In this document: positions 25,212 through 32,872 of the stretch, one piece after another | Numbering within the stretch: position 1 is the first letter of the stretch | How the letters are laid out: each line of letters begins with the position of its first letter | Assembly (NCBI GenBank): GCA_022650485.1 | Contig: JALCPP010000002.1 | Location: 280,007 to 336,038, forward strand | DNA: 56,032 bases | Source of the DNA: Oscillospiraceae bacterium | GTDB taxonomy: Bacteria > Bacillota > Clostridia > Oscillospirales > Acutalibacteraceae | Direction of reading: 5' to 3' | Made by a program: the position numbers and the translations under genes | Notes under the pieces: model-generated | Told to the model about the DNA's origin: nothing | Seen by the model: only the letters and a program-made list of their open reading frames with translations | Databases searched by the model: none

Positions 25212-25781
25212 TTACATTTCCCAAATTGATTGATTGGTTGTTGAAATAGCGACGGCGCCGGCTTCCAGCGCGGCAATGACATCATCCTTGTCGGCAATCA
25301 GCCCCCCGGTCATGACCGGAACGGAAACAATGGAACAGACCTTGCGGATTGTTTTCGGCATCGTTCCCGGCAAAACATCGATAAAGTCTGGGTGAGCCGA
25401 TTCCAGCTTTCCCAGACTGGAAAGCGCAATGGAATCCAGTACAAATACGCGCAGAATGGAGTGCATGTTCAGCTCTTTTGCTCGGTGAATAAAAGCCTGC
25501 CTAGTGGAGATAATGCCGTCTGCCTGTGTGTTGCGATGAATAAAATCAACTGCGATTTCTTTATTGGAAAGGCCGGCAACTAAGTCGACATGTACAATTG
25601 CAATCTTTCCGGCCCCTTTAATACGCTCAACAATTTCAGAAATATTACAGATGTCTCCGTATAAAACAAAGACAATGCGAACATTGTCGCAGACCAGGCA
25701 TTTTTCCAAGCCGTCATGATCTTTAATTGCAGCTATAATGGGGTTGGAAACGACGGCATTGATAAACGCGGTAGTGTCCAA
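25212..25781 (-). CDS. glpP: Glycerol-3-phosphate responsive antiterminator
   Basis: An RNA-binding regulator that, with glycerol-3-phosphate, prevents premature termination in glp mRNA leaders. The protein has the GlpP TIM-barrel-like pattern: NPIIAAIKDHDGLEKCL, IAIVHVDLVAGLSNKEIAVDF, DGIISTRQAFI, DFIDVLPGTMPKTIRKV and PVMTGGLIADKDDVIAALEAGAVAISTT. It is 189 residues if started at TTG 25781, close to the Bacillus protein; AGGGAGGAG lies 11 bases upstream. Extending to the ATG at 25865 would place the N-terminus in a leader hairpin. Its own leader also has a terminator, implying autoregulation. Confidence 0.93.
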   Translation of the reverse strand: MDTTAFINAVVSNPIIAAIKDHDGLEKCLVCDNVRIVFVLYGDICNISEIVERIKGAGKIAIVHVDLVAGLSNKEIAVDFIHRNTQADGIISTRQAFIHRAKELNMHSILRVFVLDSIALSSLGKLESAHPDFIDVLPGTMPKTIRKVCSIVSVPVMTGGLIADKDDVIAALEAGAVAISTTNQSIWEM

Positions 25782-25845
25782 TCGATTCAGAACTCCTCCC
25801 TTGGACTCAAAACGTAGCGGAAACAGGAACAAAAAGATAAGAGAT

Positions 25846-25913
25846 AACAAAAAAGAGTAACGCAAACGAATCGAAATTTACATTTCGTCTGCTTTACCCC
25901 TGCTCTTTACTCT
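25846..25913 (-). promoter_or_regulatory. glpP leader terminator/antiterminator with shared 16-nt motif
   Basis: On the minus strand, AGAGTAA (25913-25907) pairs with TTACTCT (25860-25854), followed by TTTTT. Inside, CAGACGAA pairs with TTCGTTTG. The unpaired 5' side of the internal loop is AGAGCAGGGGTAAAG; with the outer arm it forms the motif GAGTAAAGAGCAGGGG (25912-25897), repeated almost exactly in two other leaders. Confidence 0.7.
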
Positions 25914-25965
25914 GAGGCCGCACTGGTGCGAATGATATACAAAATTTTGTTTGATCACTGCTCAT

Positions 25966-25994
25966 ATCCTAACACTTCCAATATTAAAAATCAA
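25966..25994 (-). promoter_or_regulatory. Promoter of the glpP operon
   Basis: On the minus strand, TTGATT (25994-25989), a 17-base spacer and TAGGAT (25971-25966). It lies about 50 bases before the leader hairpin. Confidence 0.6.
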
Positions 25995-26083
25995 CTGATT
26001 GAGATAAAATCATCAGATAGCACAATGATAATAAGAACAATTTGGGAAAATTAACAAAATTTATTTAAATTTATTTTTTTTAT

Positions 26084-26113
26084 TTGACAAATGGACGACT
26101 CAAGTGCTATGGT
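26084..26113 (+). promoter_or_regulatory. Promoter of the HAD phosphatase gene
   Basis: TTGACA (26084-26089), an 18-base spacer and TATGGT (26108-26113), giving a leader of about 180 bases. The 90 bases between this and the divergent glpP promoter are very A/T-rich. Confidence 0.6.
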
Positions 26114-26166
26114 AATAAAAGCGACAGTACCAAACTTGTACATATTTTATGAAGAATACGCCTTGA

Positions 26167-26250
26167 GAGAAAAGAGCAGGGGCGACAGAAGAGCAGGGAA
26201 GAATTCCCTGTGTTCTGTTGGCTTCTGCTTTTCGTTTGAGTGGATTTTTT
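26167..26250 (+). promoter_or_regulatory. HAD phosphatase leader hairpin with the shared 16-nt motif
   Basis: The motif GAGAAAAGAGCAGGGG (26167-26182) is 15/16 identical to the glpP leader. GAAAAG..CAG pairs with CTGCTTTTC (26225-26233), enclosing CAGAA/TTCTG and CAGGGAA/TTCCCTG stems; ATTTTTTA follows about 10 bases later. The terminator character is less clean than in the other two leaders. Confidence 0.6.
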
Positions 26251-26299
26251 ATTTAAGCGGTTGTGATTCATGTTTTGATAAAATCATAGGAGGAATACA

Positions 26300-27139
26300 T
26301 TGGAAAATAAATTAGAACTGCTGAAAAATATCAAGCTGTTTGTATTGGATATGGACGGTACCTTTTATCTTGGCAATCAAATTCTGCCCGGTGCGGCGGA
26401 CTTTTTGAAGACAGTGCGGCAAACCGGAAGAGATTATCTGTTTTTTACCAACAATTCGTCTCGTTCGCCCGGTGATTATATCCGCAAGCTGGAAAACATG
26501 GGATGCCCGATTACAAAAGATCAGATTATGACCAGCGGGGATGTGACCATCCGTTATCTGCAAACGCATTATGCCGGCAAAACGGTCTACCTGGTCGGCA
26601 CGCCGCCCCTGGTGGAAAATTTTCAGAAAGCCGGTATTTTACTGACACAGCAGCAGCCGGATATTGTTGTAGTTGCGTTTGACACCACTCTTACTTATGA
26701 AAAACTATCCAATGCCTGTACCTATATTCGGAATGGCGCGCTGTTTCTGGCGACACATCTGGACATTAACTGCCCCACGGAAACCGGCTTTATCCCAGAC
26801 TGCGGCAGCTTTTGTGCTGCAATCCGTCTTTCCACCGGTCGGGAACCCAAGTACCTTGGCAAGCCGTTTGCAGAAACGGTGGAGATGATCTTAAACAAAA
26901 CAGGCTGTGCGCGGTCGCAGATCGCTTTTGTCGGCGATCGGATCTATACCGATGTGGCGACGGGGGTGCGCAACGGGGCAAAGGGGATTTTGGTAATGAC
27001 CGGGGAGACACGTCCTGGGGATTTGGCAAAATCAGAAGTGATTCCAGACGGCGTATACCGGTCTTTGGGTGAAATTGGTCAATGCCTTTTAAAGCTGCCT
27101 AAATTTAAAAAGAAGAATATTTTTGGCAATAATGAATAA
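26300..27139 (+). CDS. HAD-IIA family hydrolase (NagD/phosphoglycolate-glycerol phosphatase type)
   Basis: A cytoplasmic phosphatase of 279 residues. Motif I is FVLDMDGTFYLG (nucleophile Asp about residue 16), motif II FFTNNSSRSP, a Lys-containing GKPFAE, and motif IV AFVGDRIYTDVATG; the C2 cap type places it in subclass IIA, whose members dephosphorylate small sugar or glycerol phosphates. The TTG at 26300 has AGGAGG 8 bases upstream. The gene is divergent from glpP and shares its leader motif, so a role with glycerol-3-phosphate or a related three-carbon phosphate is inferred. The TRAP operon follows 280 bases later with its own promoter. Confidence 0.88.
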   Translation: MENKLELLKNIKLFVLDMDGTFYLGNQILPGAADFLKTVRQTGRDYLFFTNNSSRSPGDYIRKLENMGCPITKDQIMTSGDVTIRYLQTHYAGKTVYLVGTPPLVENFQKAGILLTQQQPDIVVVAFDTTLTYEKLSNACTYIRNGALFLATHLDINCPTETGFIPDCGSFCAAIRLSTGREPKYLGKPFAETVEMILNKTGCARSQIAFVGDRIYTDVATGVRNGAKGILVMTGETRPGDLAKSEVIPDGVYRSLGEIGQCLLKLPKFKKKNIFGNNE

Positions 27140-27189
27140 TTTTAAATAAGAAATATTTTAAAAAATTAGAGTATGTGCAATGTTTCGCC

Positions 27190-27218
27190 TTGATATGGAA
27201 GGAATATTATGGTATTCT
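27190..27218 (+). promoter_or_regulatory. Promoter of the TRAP transporter operon
   Basis: TTGATA (27190-27195), a 17-base spacer and TATTCT (27213-27218). The leader to the dctP start is nearly 200 bases. Confidence 0.65.
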
Positions 27219-27264
27219 AAAGACAGTTTATGAAACTGAATATGCAGAATGCTTTGAGAGTTAT

Positions 27265-27328
27265 GAGTAAAAAGCAGAGTGCGGTAGGACCGATTTTCTC
27301 AGTCCTTATTCGCAGGATGCTTTTTTTT
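27265..27328 (+). promoter_or_regulatory. TRAP operon leader terminator with the shared 16-nt motif
   Basis: AAAAAGCA (27269-27276) pairs with TGCTTTTT, enclosing TGCG/CGCA and AGGAC/GTCCT stems, and ends in eight Ts. The motif GAGTAAAAAGCAGAGT (27265-27280) forms its 5' arm and is 13/16 identical to the glpP leader. A strong terminator upstream of the coding region implies conditional readthrough. Confidence 0.75.
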
Positions 27329-27418
27329 AATGCTTACAAAGTTAGATGCAGATTTTGGTTTCTTAAGCCATGTGGTTGTATTGAGTAAAACAAAATAAGG
27401 GGAAGGAATGATTTTGTT

Positions 27419-28525
27419 ATGAAAAACGCAAAGATCTCTTATCGCAAGCGAATGAAAGCGATCGTAAGCAGTGTGCTGGGTGTGGCATTGATTCTGGGGA
27501 CGCTGAGCGGCTGCGGCGGGTCCAGTGCAACCAGTGCCAGCAAAGCCAACAGTGCCGCGGCCGGAGCCGCATCGGAAACCAGTGCAGCCGATGACGATTT
27601 CCACATTACCATCAAACTGAGCCATGTGTTTCAGCCGGAAGAACAGGTTTATAAAACCATGGAGGCAATTGGAAAGAGCGTAACGGAAAAAACAGACGGT
27701 CATATTAAAGTTCAAGTGTTTGGCCAAGGCCAGCTGTCCGTTTACAATGACAGTATGGAGCAGGTTGAACGCGGATCAAACTGGATCGCCGTGGAAGAGC
27801 CTTCTTACTTAAGCCCTTATGTCCCGGATTTTGGCGCGCTGGTTGGGCCGATGTTGTATCGTAACAACGACGAGTGGGAAAAAATGCAGGAAACAGAACT
27901 GTATAAAGACATGGCAAAGAAAGCGGAAGAAAAAGGGTTCCACATTCTGTCTATGAATTACGTGTTTGGGTTCCGCAGTGTCTGCACGAATAAGGCAGTG
28001 AAAACGCCGAGTGATCTGCACGGGATGAAGCTGCGCAGCACAAAGAGCCCGCTGTTTGTTAAGACAATTGAGGCAATGGGTGCTGCCGCGACCCCAATGG
28101 CTTTCACAGAGTGCATTTCCGCCATTCAGACCGGTACGGTGGAAGGATTTGAAGGTTCCGAATCCACACTGCTTGGCACCGGTGCATATGAAGTTGTTAA
28201 AAATGTTTCTTTGACGAACCATTTCATTGCAACCCGTGGCGCATTTATCAATGAAAAAGTTTATAACAGCATTCCGGAAAAATACCGCAAGATATTGGAT
28301 GAAGAATTTGCGCAGGGAGCAAAGGACTGCCGCGCGGCGTCGGAAAAGGATTATGAAGGAACGGTTAAGAAACTGAAGGATGCCGGCGTTAAGTTTAACG
28401 AGGTTGACATGGATGCCTTTACAGAATCCTGCAACAGTGTTTATGACTGGCTGGTTGCAGAAAAAGGCTGTTCACCGGATATCCATGAAAAACTTTTGGC
28501 TGAGCTGAAAAAGATGCGTGCTTGA
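27419..28525 (+). CDS. TRAP transporter substrate-binding lipoprotein, DctP family
   Basis: The extracellular solute receptor of a tripartite ATP-independent periplasmic-type importer. The N-terminus is a lipoprotein signal with lipobox LSGC (Cys about residue 37) and a Ser/Ala/Asn-rich linker. The DctP fold shows SHVFQPEEQVYKTMEAIGKS, the ligand-binding Arg in LHGMKLRSTKSP, and FTECISAIQTGTVEGFEGSE. Family substrates are organic acids; this one is not identifiable. The gene heads dctPQM and sits behind a leader terminator. A four-codon open frame (27408-27422) overlaps its start. Confidence 0.9.
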   Translation: MKNAKISYRKRMKAIVSSVLGVALILGTLSGCGGSSATSASKANSAAAGAASETSAADDDFHITIKLSHVFQPEEQVYKTMEAIGKSVTEKTDGHIKVQVFGQGQLSVYNDSMEQVERGSNWIAVEEPSYLSPYVPDFGALVGPMLYRNNDEWEKMQETELYKDMAKKAEEKGFHILSMNYVFGFRSVCTNKAVKTPSDLHGMKLRSTKSPLFVKTIEAMGAAATPMAFTECISAIQTGTVEGFEGSESTLLGTGAYEVVKNVSLTNHFIATRGAFINEKVYNSIPEKYRKILDEEFAQGAKDCRAASEKDYEGTVKKLKDAGVKFNEVDMDAFTESCNSVYDWLVAEKGCSPDIHEKLLAELKKMRA

Positions 28526-28580
28526 TTTCGAAGAAACGGCAGCATATTAAATTTGACACTCAACACTAAGAAGGAAACTT

Positions 28581-29090
28581 ATGAAAGATAAACTGAAACT
28601 GATACTTTACAATTTTGATTCCATTATCACCGGTTTTGCCATGCTTGCAATGACGGCGGTTGTATTGCTGAATGTCTTTTTCCGCTATTTTGCAAATGAC
28701 CCGCTGGTCTGGAGCGAAGAAGTGTCGACAACATTCTTTGTATGGAGCATTTTTGCAGGCGGCGAGGTTTGTTTTCGCAAGCATGCGCATCTGGGTGTGG
28801 ATTTTCTGGTTAAACTTTTGCCGCCGAAGCCCCGCGCCGTGTTTCGCTGTTTTGTAGACCTTTTGGTCATTCTGATTATTGGGACGCTTGCTGTGCTGAG
28901 CGTGATTTATATGTGGAACTCCCGTATGAATCTTTCAAGGGTGATGCAGGTGACCGTTCTGTGGAACACCGTACCGGTGGCCGTCAGCTTTGTGATTTCC
29001 TTGGTTTGGGCGGTTCTGTTCTTTTTCCGTGATCTGAAATCAATTGGAACGGCCGGCACAGAAGAACAGGGAAGGGAGGTAGAGTCATAG
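28581..29090 (+). CDS. TRAP transporter small permease, DctQ family
   Basis: A 169-residue membrane protein with four helices (about residues 15-35, 50-65, 88-110 and 130-150), the small subunit that couples the large permease and binding protein. Family features are the VLLNVFFRYFANDPLVWSEE segment after helix 1 and CFRKHAHLGVDFLV at helix 2-3. AAGGAAAC precedes the ATG. Its stop shares a base with the GTG start of dctM (TAGTG), so translation is coupled. Confidence 0.9.
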   Translation: MKDKLKLILYNFDSIITGFAMLAMTAVVLLNVFFRYFANDPLVWSEEVSTTFFVWSIFAGGEVCFRKHAHLGVDFLVKLLPPKPRAVFRCFVDLLVILIIGTLAVLSVIYMWNSRMNLSRVMQVTVLWNTVPVAVSFVISLVWAVLFFFRDLKSIGTAGTEEQGREVES

Positions 29091-30391
29091 TGGATTTTCT
29101 ATCGTTTTTACCGATCATATTAGTATTTGTTCTGTATTTTTCCGGAATACCAATTGTGTATGCACTGCTGGGCTCTACCTTTTTCTACTTTGCATTTATT
29201 GATACGACTTCACCAATGGATCTGATCCTTCAAAAAGTGCTGACCAGTTCGCAGTCTTTTAATCTGCTGGCCATTCCATTCTTTGTTATGGCGGGCTCGA
29301 TTATGAACTATTCCGGCATCAGCGAAAAGATGATGGATTTTGCGGAGGTCCTGACCGGGCATATGCGCGGAGGACTGGCGCAGGTCAATGTTTTACTGAG
29401 TATGCTGATGGGCGGCTGTTCCGGTTCCGCCAATGCGGACGCCGCAATGGAGGCTAAAATGCTGGAGCCGCAGATGGAGGAGCGTGGATATTCCAAGCCG
29501 TTTGCAACGGCGATCACAGCCGCTTCCTCTTCGGCGACGCCGGTGATTCCACCCGGAGTGAACCTGATTGTTTACGCTGTTCTGGCAAGCTGTTCCCTGG
29601 GGCGCGTGTTTGCCGCCGGCTATGTACCGGGCATTTTGATGGCTTTGGCTTTAATGGCGGCGGTATCCGTCGTGTCAAAAAAGCGCAACTATCAGCCCAG
29701 CCGGGAAAAGCGGGCAACGTTAGGGGAAATCGGCCGTCAGGCACTGATCTCTTTCTGGGGACTGTTCTTCCCGTTCGGGATTATCCTCGGAATGCGCGCC
29801 GGTATGTTTACGCCTTCTGAAGGCGGCGCGATCGCGGTGCTGTATGCCGTGATCATCGGAAAATTCGTGTACAAAAAGCTGAACATTCGCAGGGACTTTC
29901 TTCCTATCATGAAAGAGTCCATTGCGGGCAGCGCCGCAGTTGTCATGATTATGGTGTCGGCAAGCGTGTTCGGCTATTACCTGACCTGGGTTGGAATTCC
30001 CCAGATGGTAGCTTCCGGAATGACGACGCTGACCCAGAATAAATATGTTCTGCTGCTGCTTTGCAATGTGATTCTGCTGGTTATGGGCATGTTCCTGGAA
30101 GGCGGGGCGGCGCTGATGATTATTGCGCCTCTTCTGGTGCCGGTTGTGACAACGATGGGAATCAATCCGGTCCATTTCGGTATGATCTGTATTGTAAATA
30201 TCATGCTTGGTGGTCTGACACCTCCGTTTGGTTCCATGATGTTTACTACCTGCGGCATTACAGGCTGCAAAATCGGCGACTTTGTTCGTGAGAGCTGGAT
30301 TTTCATGTTGGCGCTGTTTGTGGTGCTGATTCTGATAACCTTTATTCCGGCATTGAGTCTGGTTTTACCAAATTTGATTTATGGCGCGTAG
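29090..30391 (+). CDS. TRAP transporter large permease, DctM family
   Basis: The 433-residue ion-coupled transport subunit with about 11-12 membrane segments. DctM features include AIPFFVMAGSIMNYSGI, the GGCSGSANADAAMEAKML loop, ITAASSSATPVIPPGVNLI and the C-terminal GGLTPPFGSMMFTTCGI. Transport is driven by a sodium or proton gradient. It starts at a GTG overlapping the dctQ stop, with GGGAGGT about 10 bases upstream, and ends 55 bases before a terminator. Confidence 0.92.
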   Translation: MDFLSFLPIILVFVLYFSGIPIVYALLGSTFFYFAFIDTTSPMDLILQKVLTSSQSFNLLAIPFFVMAGSIMNYSGISEKMMDFAEVLTGHMRGGLAQVNVLLSMLMGGCSGSANADAAMEAKMLEPQMEERGYSKPFATAITAASSSATPVIPPGVNLIVYAVLASCSLGRVFAAGYVPGILMALALMAAVSVVSKKRNYQPSREKRATLGEIGRQALISFWGLFFPFGIILGMRAGMFTPSEGGAIAVLYAVIIGKFVYKKLNIRRDFLPIMKESIAGSAAVVMIMVSASVFGYYLTWVGIPQMVASGMTTLTQNKYVLLLLCNVILLVMGMFLEGGAALMIIAPLLVPVVTTMGINPVHFGMICIVNIMLGGLTPPFGSMMFTTCGITGCKIGDFVRESWIFMLALFVVLILITFIPALSLVLPNLIYGA

Positions 30392-30445
30392 TTTAGCATC
30401 TTTTAAATAGGTGTGTTACATAGGTCACTGCACGGGTAAATACTG

Positions 30446-30493
30446 ATCTCCGGGTGGACAGATACAATTCTGCTCCGCCCGGAGATTGTTTTT
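30446..30493 (+). terminator. Terminator of the TRAP operon
   Basis: ATCTCCGGG pairs with CCCGGAGAT, with a shorter inner GGA/TCC pairing, followed by TGTTTTTT. Confidence 0.85.
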
Positions 30494-30603
30494 TGTGCCT
30501 TTATTGCCTTTTTGGATTTTTTGGCTTTTATTTTGACTAGATTGGTTGTAAGTTTCGCCGGAATCAGATAAAATAAAAAGGTATCTAAAGGAGGTTAATA
30601 TAT

Positions 30604-31968
30604 TTGGAAGCAAATCGACAAAATAAAATGGGGACAATGCCCATTTTTCGCTTGATTGTAACGATGTCGATCCCTGCCATTTTATCTATGATGGTTCAGG
30701 CGATGTATAATATTGTAGACAGTTATTTTGTCGCACAGATTAGTGAAGATGCGCTGACTGCTGTTTCTCTGGTCTTTCCGGTGCAGATCTTACTGATTGC
30801 GGTAGCGGTCGGAACCGGAGTTGGACTCAATTCACTGATTGCGCGCCGTTTGGGTGAAAACCGCGGGGAAGAAGCAGACCAGGCGGCGACTCACGGTTTG
30901 CTGATGGGCGTTCTAAATGGATTGCTGTTCTTTTTGGTCGGCGTGTTTTGTTCCGGTCCGTTTCTCAGCTCTTTTACGTCTGACCCGGAACTGGTGGCCA
31001 TGGGGTCGACTTATATGAGGATTGTCTGCATGTATTCCTTTGGGGTATGTATTGAGATTAACATTGAAAAGATACTGCAGGCGACCGGAAATATGGTTTT
31101 CCCCATGATGTTTCAATTGATTGGGGCCGTGACCAACATGCTGCTTGACCCAATTTTTATCTTTGGGCTGATCGGAATGCCGGCAATGGGTGTGAAGGGC
31201 GCCGCAGTTGCGACGGTGATTGCCCAGATTTTTGCCATGGTGGTTGCTCTTTTGGTATTGTTTTTCAAAAAACATGAGGTTGAAATTAAATTTCAGTCCT
31301 TCCGCATCAATTGGAATATCGTACGCAATATTTATGCCGTTGGTTTGCCTGCGATTGTAATGCAGTCGACCGGTTCCGCCATGGTGGTTGGCATGAACGC
31401 GATATTAATTGGTTTTACCGGCACGGCGGTTGCGGTGTTCGGTGCGTATTTCAAATTGCAGTCATTTGTGTTTATGCCTGTTTTTGGGTTAAACCAAGGC
31501 CTAATGCCCGTGATGGGGTATAACTATGGGGCTGGGAAGAATCACCGGCTGCTCAGCACGGTTAAAATCGGCTGCATCATTGCGGCTGCCATTATGGGGG
31601 TCGGGGTTGCGGCTTTCTGGATTGTTCCGGACAGACTCCTAATGATTTTTAACGCATCCGACTACATGCTTCAGATTGGGGTGCCGGCGCTTCGCACCAT
31701 ATCGCTGTGTTTTTTGCCGGCCGCATTCGGTATTGTGTTTTCCACAACTTTTCAGGCGGTGGGCGACGGCGTGAAAAGCCTGATTATCTCGCTCCTGCGG
31801 CAGCTGGTTGTGCTGCTTCCGTGCGCGTATTTGATGTCTCACATTGGTTTGGATGCCGTGTGGTATGCCTTCCCAATTGCAGAGAGCGTTTCTCTTGCCG
31901 CAAGCATTTTCTTTTACTGCAGGCTGAAACGGACCAGAATTCATACGGCGGGTGCGGTGACTGTTTAA
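30604..31968 (+). CDS. MATE family efflux transporter
   Basis: A 454-residue, 12-helix cation-coupled drug or metabolite exporter. The MATE signatures are visible in each half: LIVTMSIPAILSMMVQAMYNIVDSYFV with ALTAVSLVFP and GVGLNSLIARRLGE in the first, and VGLPAIVMQSTGS with GLMPVMGYNYGAG in the second. The TTG at 30604 is chosen because AAGGAGGT lies 8 bases upstream. It is monocistronic with no adjacent regulator; the substrate is unknown. Confidence 0.93.
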   Translation: MEANRQNKMGTMPIFRLIVTMSIPAILSMMVQAMYNIVDSYFVAQISEDALTAVSLVFPVQILLIAVAVGTGVGLNSLIARRLGENRGEEADQAATHGLLMGVLNGLLFFLVGVFCSGPFLSSFTSDPELVAMGSTYMRIVCMYSFGVCIEINIEKILQATGNMVFPMMFQLIGAVTNMLLDPIFIFGLIGMPAMGVKGAAVATVIAQIFAMVVALLVLFFKKHEVEIKFQSFRINWNIVRNIYAVGLPAIVMQSTGSAMVVGMNAILIGFTGTAVAVFGAYFKLQSFVFMPVFGLNQGLMPVMGYNYGAGKNHRLLSTVKIGCIIAAAIMGVGVAAFWIVPDRLLMIFNASDYMLQIGVPALRTISLCFLPAAFGIVFSTTFQAVGDGVKSLIISLLRQLVVLLPCAYLMSHIGLDAVWYAFPIAESVSLAASIFFYCRLKRTRIHTAGAVTV

Positions 31969-32097
31969 TTCAGATTGGTCAGTCAGTTTTGCCACATGAC
32001 TTGGATTTTTTGCTGCAGTTGGCTGAAAAGAAACATTTTTGACATCTGGGTGCCAGAGGGCGGACTGAAATCGTATATAATATTTAAATGCTAAAAT

Positions 32098-32595
32098 ATG
32101 GAAAGTGAAAGTTGTAACATTATGTTGAATTCAAATTATCAAGGGGAGCTTTCACCAGCACAGATATTGATATGTTTGGATGCAAAACCGGATTCTATGC
32201 TGGCGGGCCGTCTTTACAGCGGCTATTACCGAAGAGTTTATGCTTTTCAAAGCGAAACCGAACTCCTTTTTGCGATTGACCACCTGTGCGACAGTATGCA
32301 GTTTCCTCAAGCATCCTCCAACAGAAGAAGGTTTGAATCCAAGTCTACGAAAACGCTTGTCAGGAAGGTGGAAATTTTTATGAAATCGGATATTGAAGCA
32401 GATGTAAATCAGGATCGCGCTACTTTTTTGGTGCATATTAAATTTCGCCAGAATGCGACTTGGCAGGGCAGTATTACTTGGGTGGAACAGGAAAAAACAC
32501 AGAATTTTCGCAGCGCTCTGGAAATGCTGAAATTGATGGATGAAGCCCGCAATCCTTCCACAAAAGAAACGGTGGATTGGGAAGGAACCACGTAA
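32098..32595 (+). CDS. Hypothetical protein
   Basis: I do not recognise this 165-residue soluble protein. It has no signal peptide, membrane helix or cysteine-rich motif. Features seen: LSPAQILICLDAKPDSMLAGRLYSGYY near the start in two pieces, a central basic RRRFESKSTKTLVRKVEIF segment and a C-terminal half with beta-strand pattern (FLVHIKFRQNATWQGSITWV). A TATAAT at 32076-32081 makes a transcript start near 32088; the ATG at 32098 would then lack room for a ribosome binding site, and the ATG at 32122 (MLNSNYQGEL) may be the true start. It stands alone between MATE and a long hairpin. Confidence 0.6.
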   Translation: MESESCNIMLNSNYQGELSPAQILICLDAKPDSMLAGRLYSGYYRRVYAFQSETELLFAIDHLCDSMQFPQASSNRRRFESKSTKTLVRKVEIFMKSDIEADVNQDRATFLVHIKFRQNATWQGSITWVEQEKTQNFRSALEMLKLMDEARNPSTKETVDWEGTT

Positions 32596-32682
32596 GAGGT
32601 TCGTTGCATTTAAAAGTAAAATCTTAGCTTGCAGTGTTTTGTATCCGGGGCCGCGATAAACCGGTTCAAGACGAACATGCTT

Positions 32683-32732
32683 ATGAAAGCCCCTAAACGC
32701 AGTTTAAAAAAACTACGTTTAGGGGCTTTCAT
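32683..32732. repeat. Long perfect hairpin between 32.6 and 32.8 kb
   Basis: A 17-bp perfect inverted repeat (ATGAAAGCCCCTAAACG / CGTTTAGGGGCTTTCAT) encloses a further AGTTT/AAACT stem. No clear T run follows on either strand, so it may be a terminator of the upstream gene, an RNA structure, or a mobile inverted-repeat remnant. The remaining 270 bases of this gap are A/T-rich with no gene I can support. Confidence 0.6.
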
Positions 32733-32844
32733 GTCTTACAGATAGCACCTAACGAAAGTGTACAAAGATTATTACTTTTAAGATTAAAAATTACCTATTT
32801 TCAATTAATTATTCTAAATTTTAATAATAAAACGGCTTTATCCC

Positions 32845-32872
32845 TTGACGGAATATTTTATTAGAATATAAT
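32845..32872 (+). promoter_or_regulatory. Promoter-like sequence overlapping the start of the large surface-type gene
   Basis: TTGACG (32845-32850), a 16-base spacer and consensus TATAAT (32867-32872). The last two bases of the -10 are the first two bases of the ATG at 32871, so that ATG cannot be the start if this promoter is used. Confidence 0.5.
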
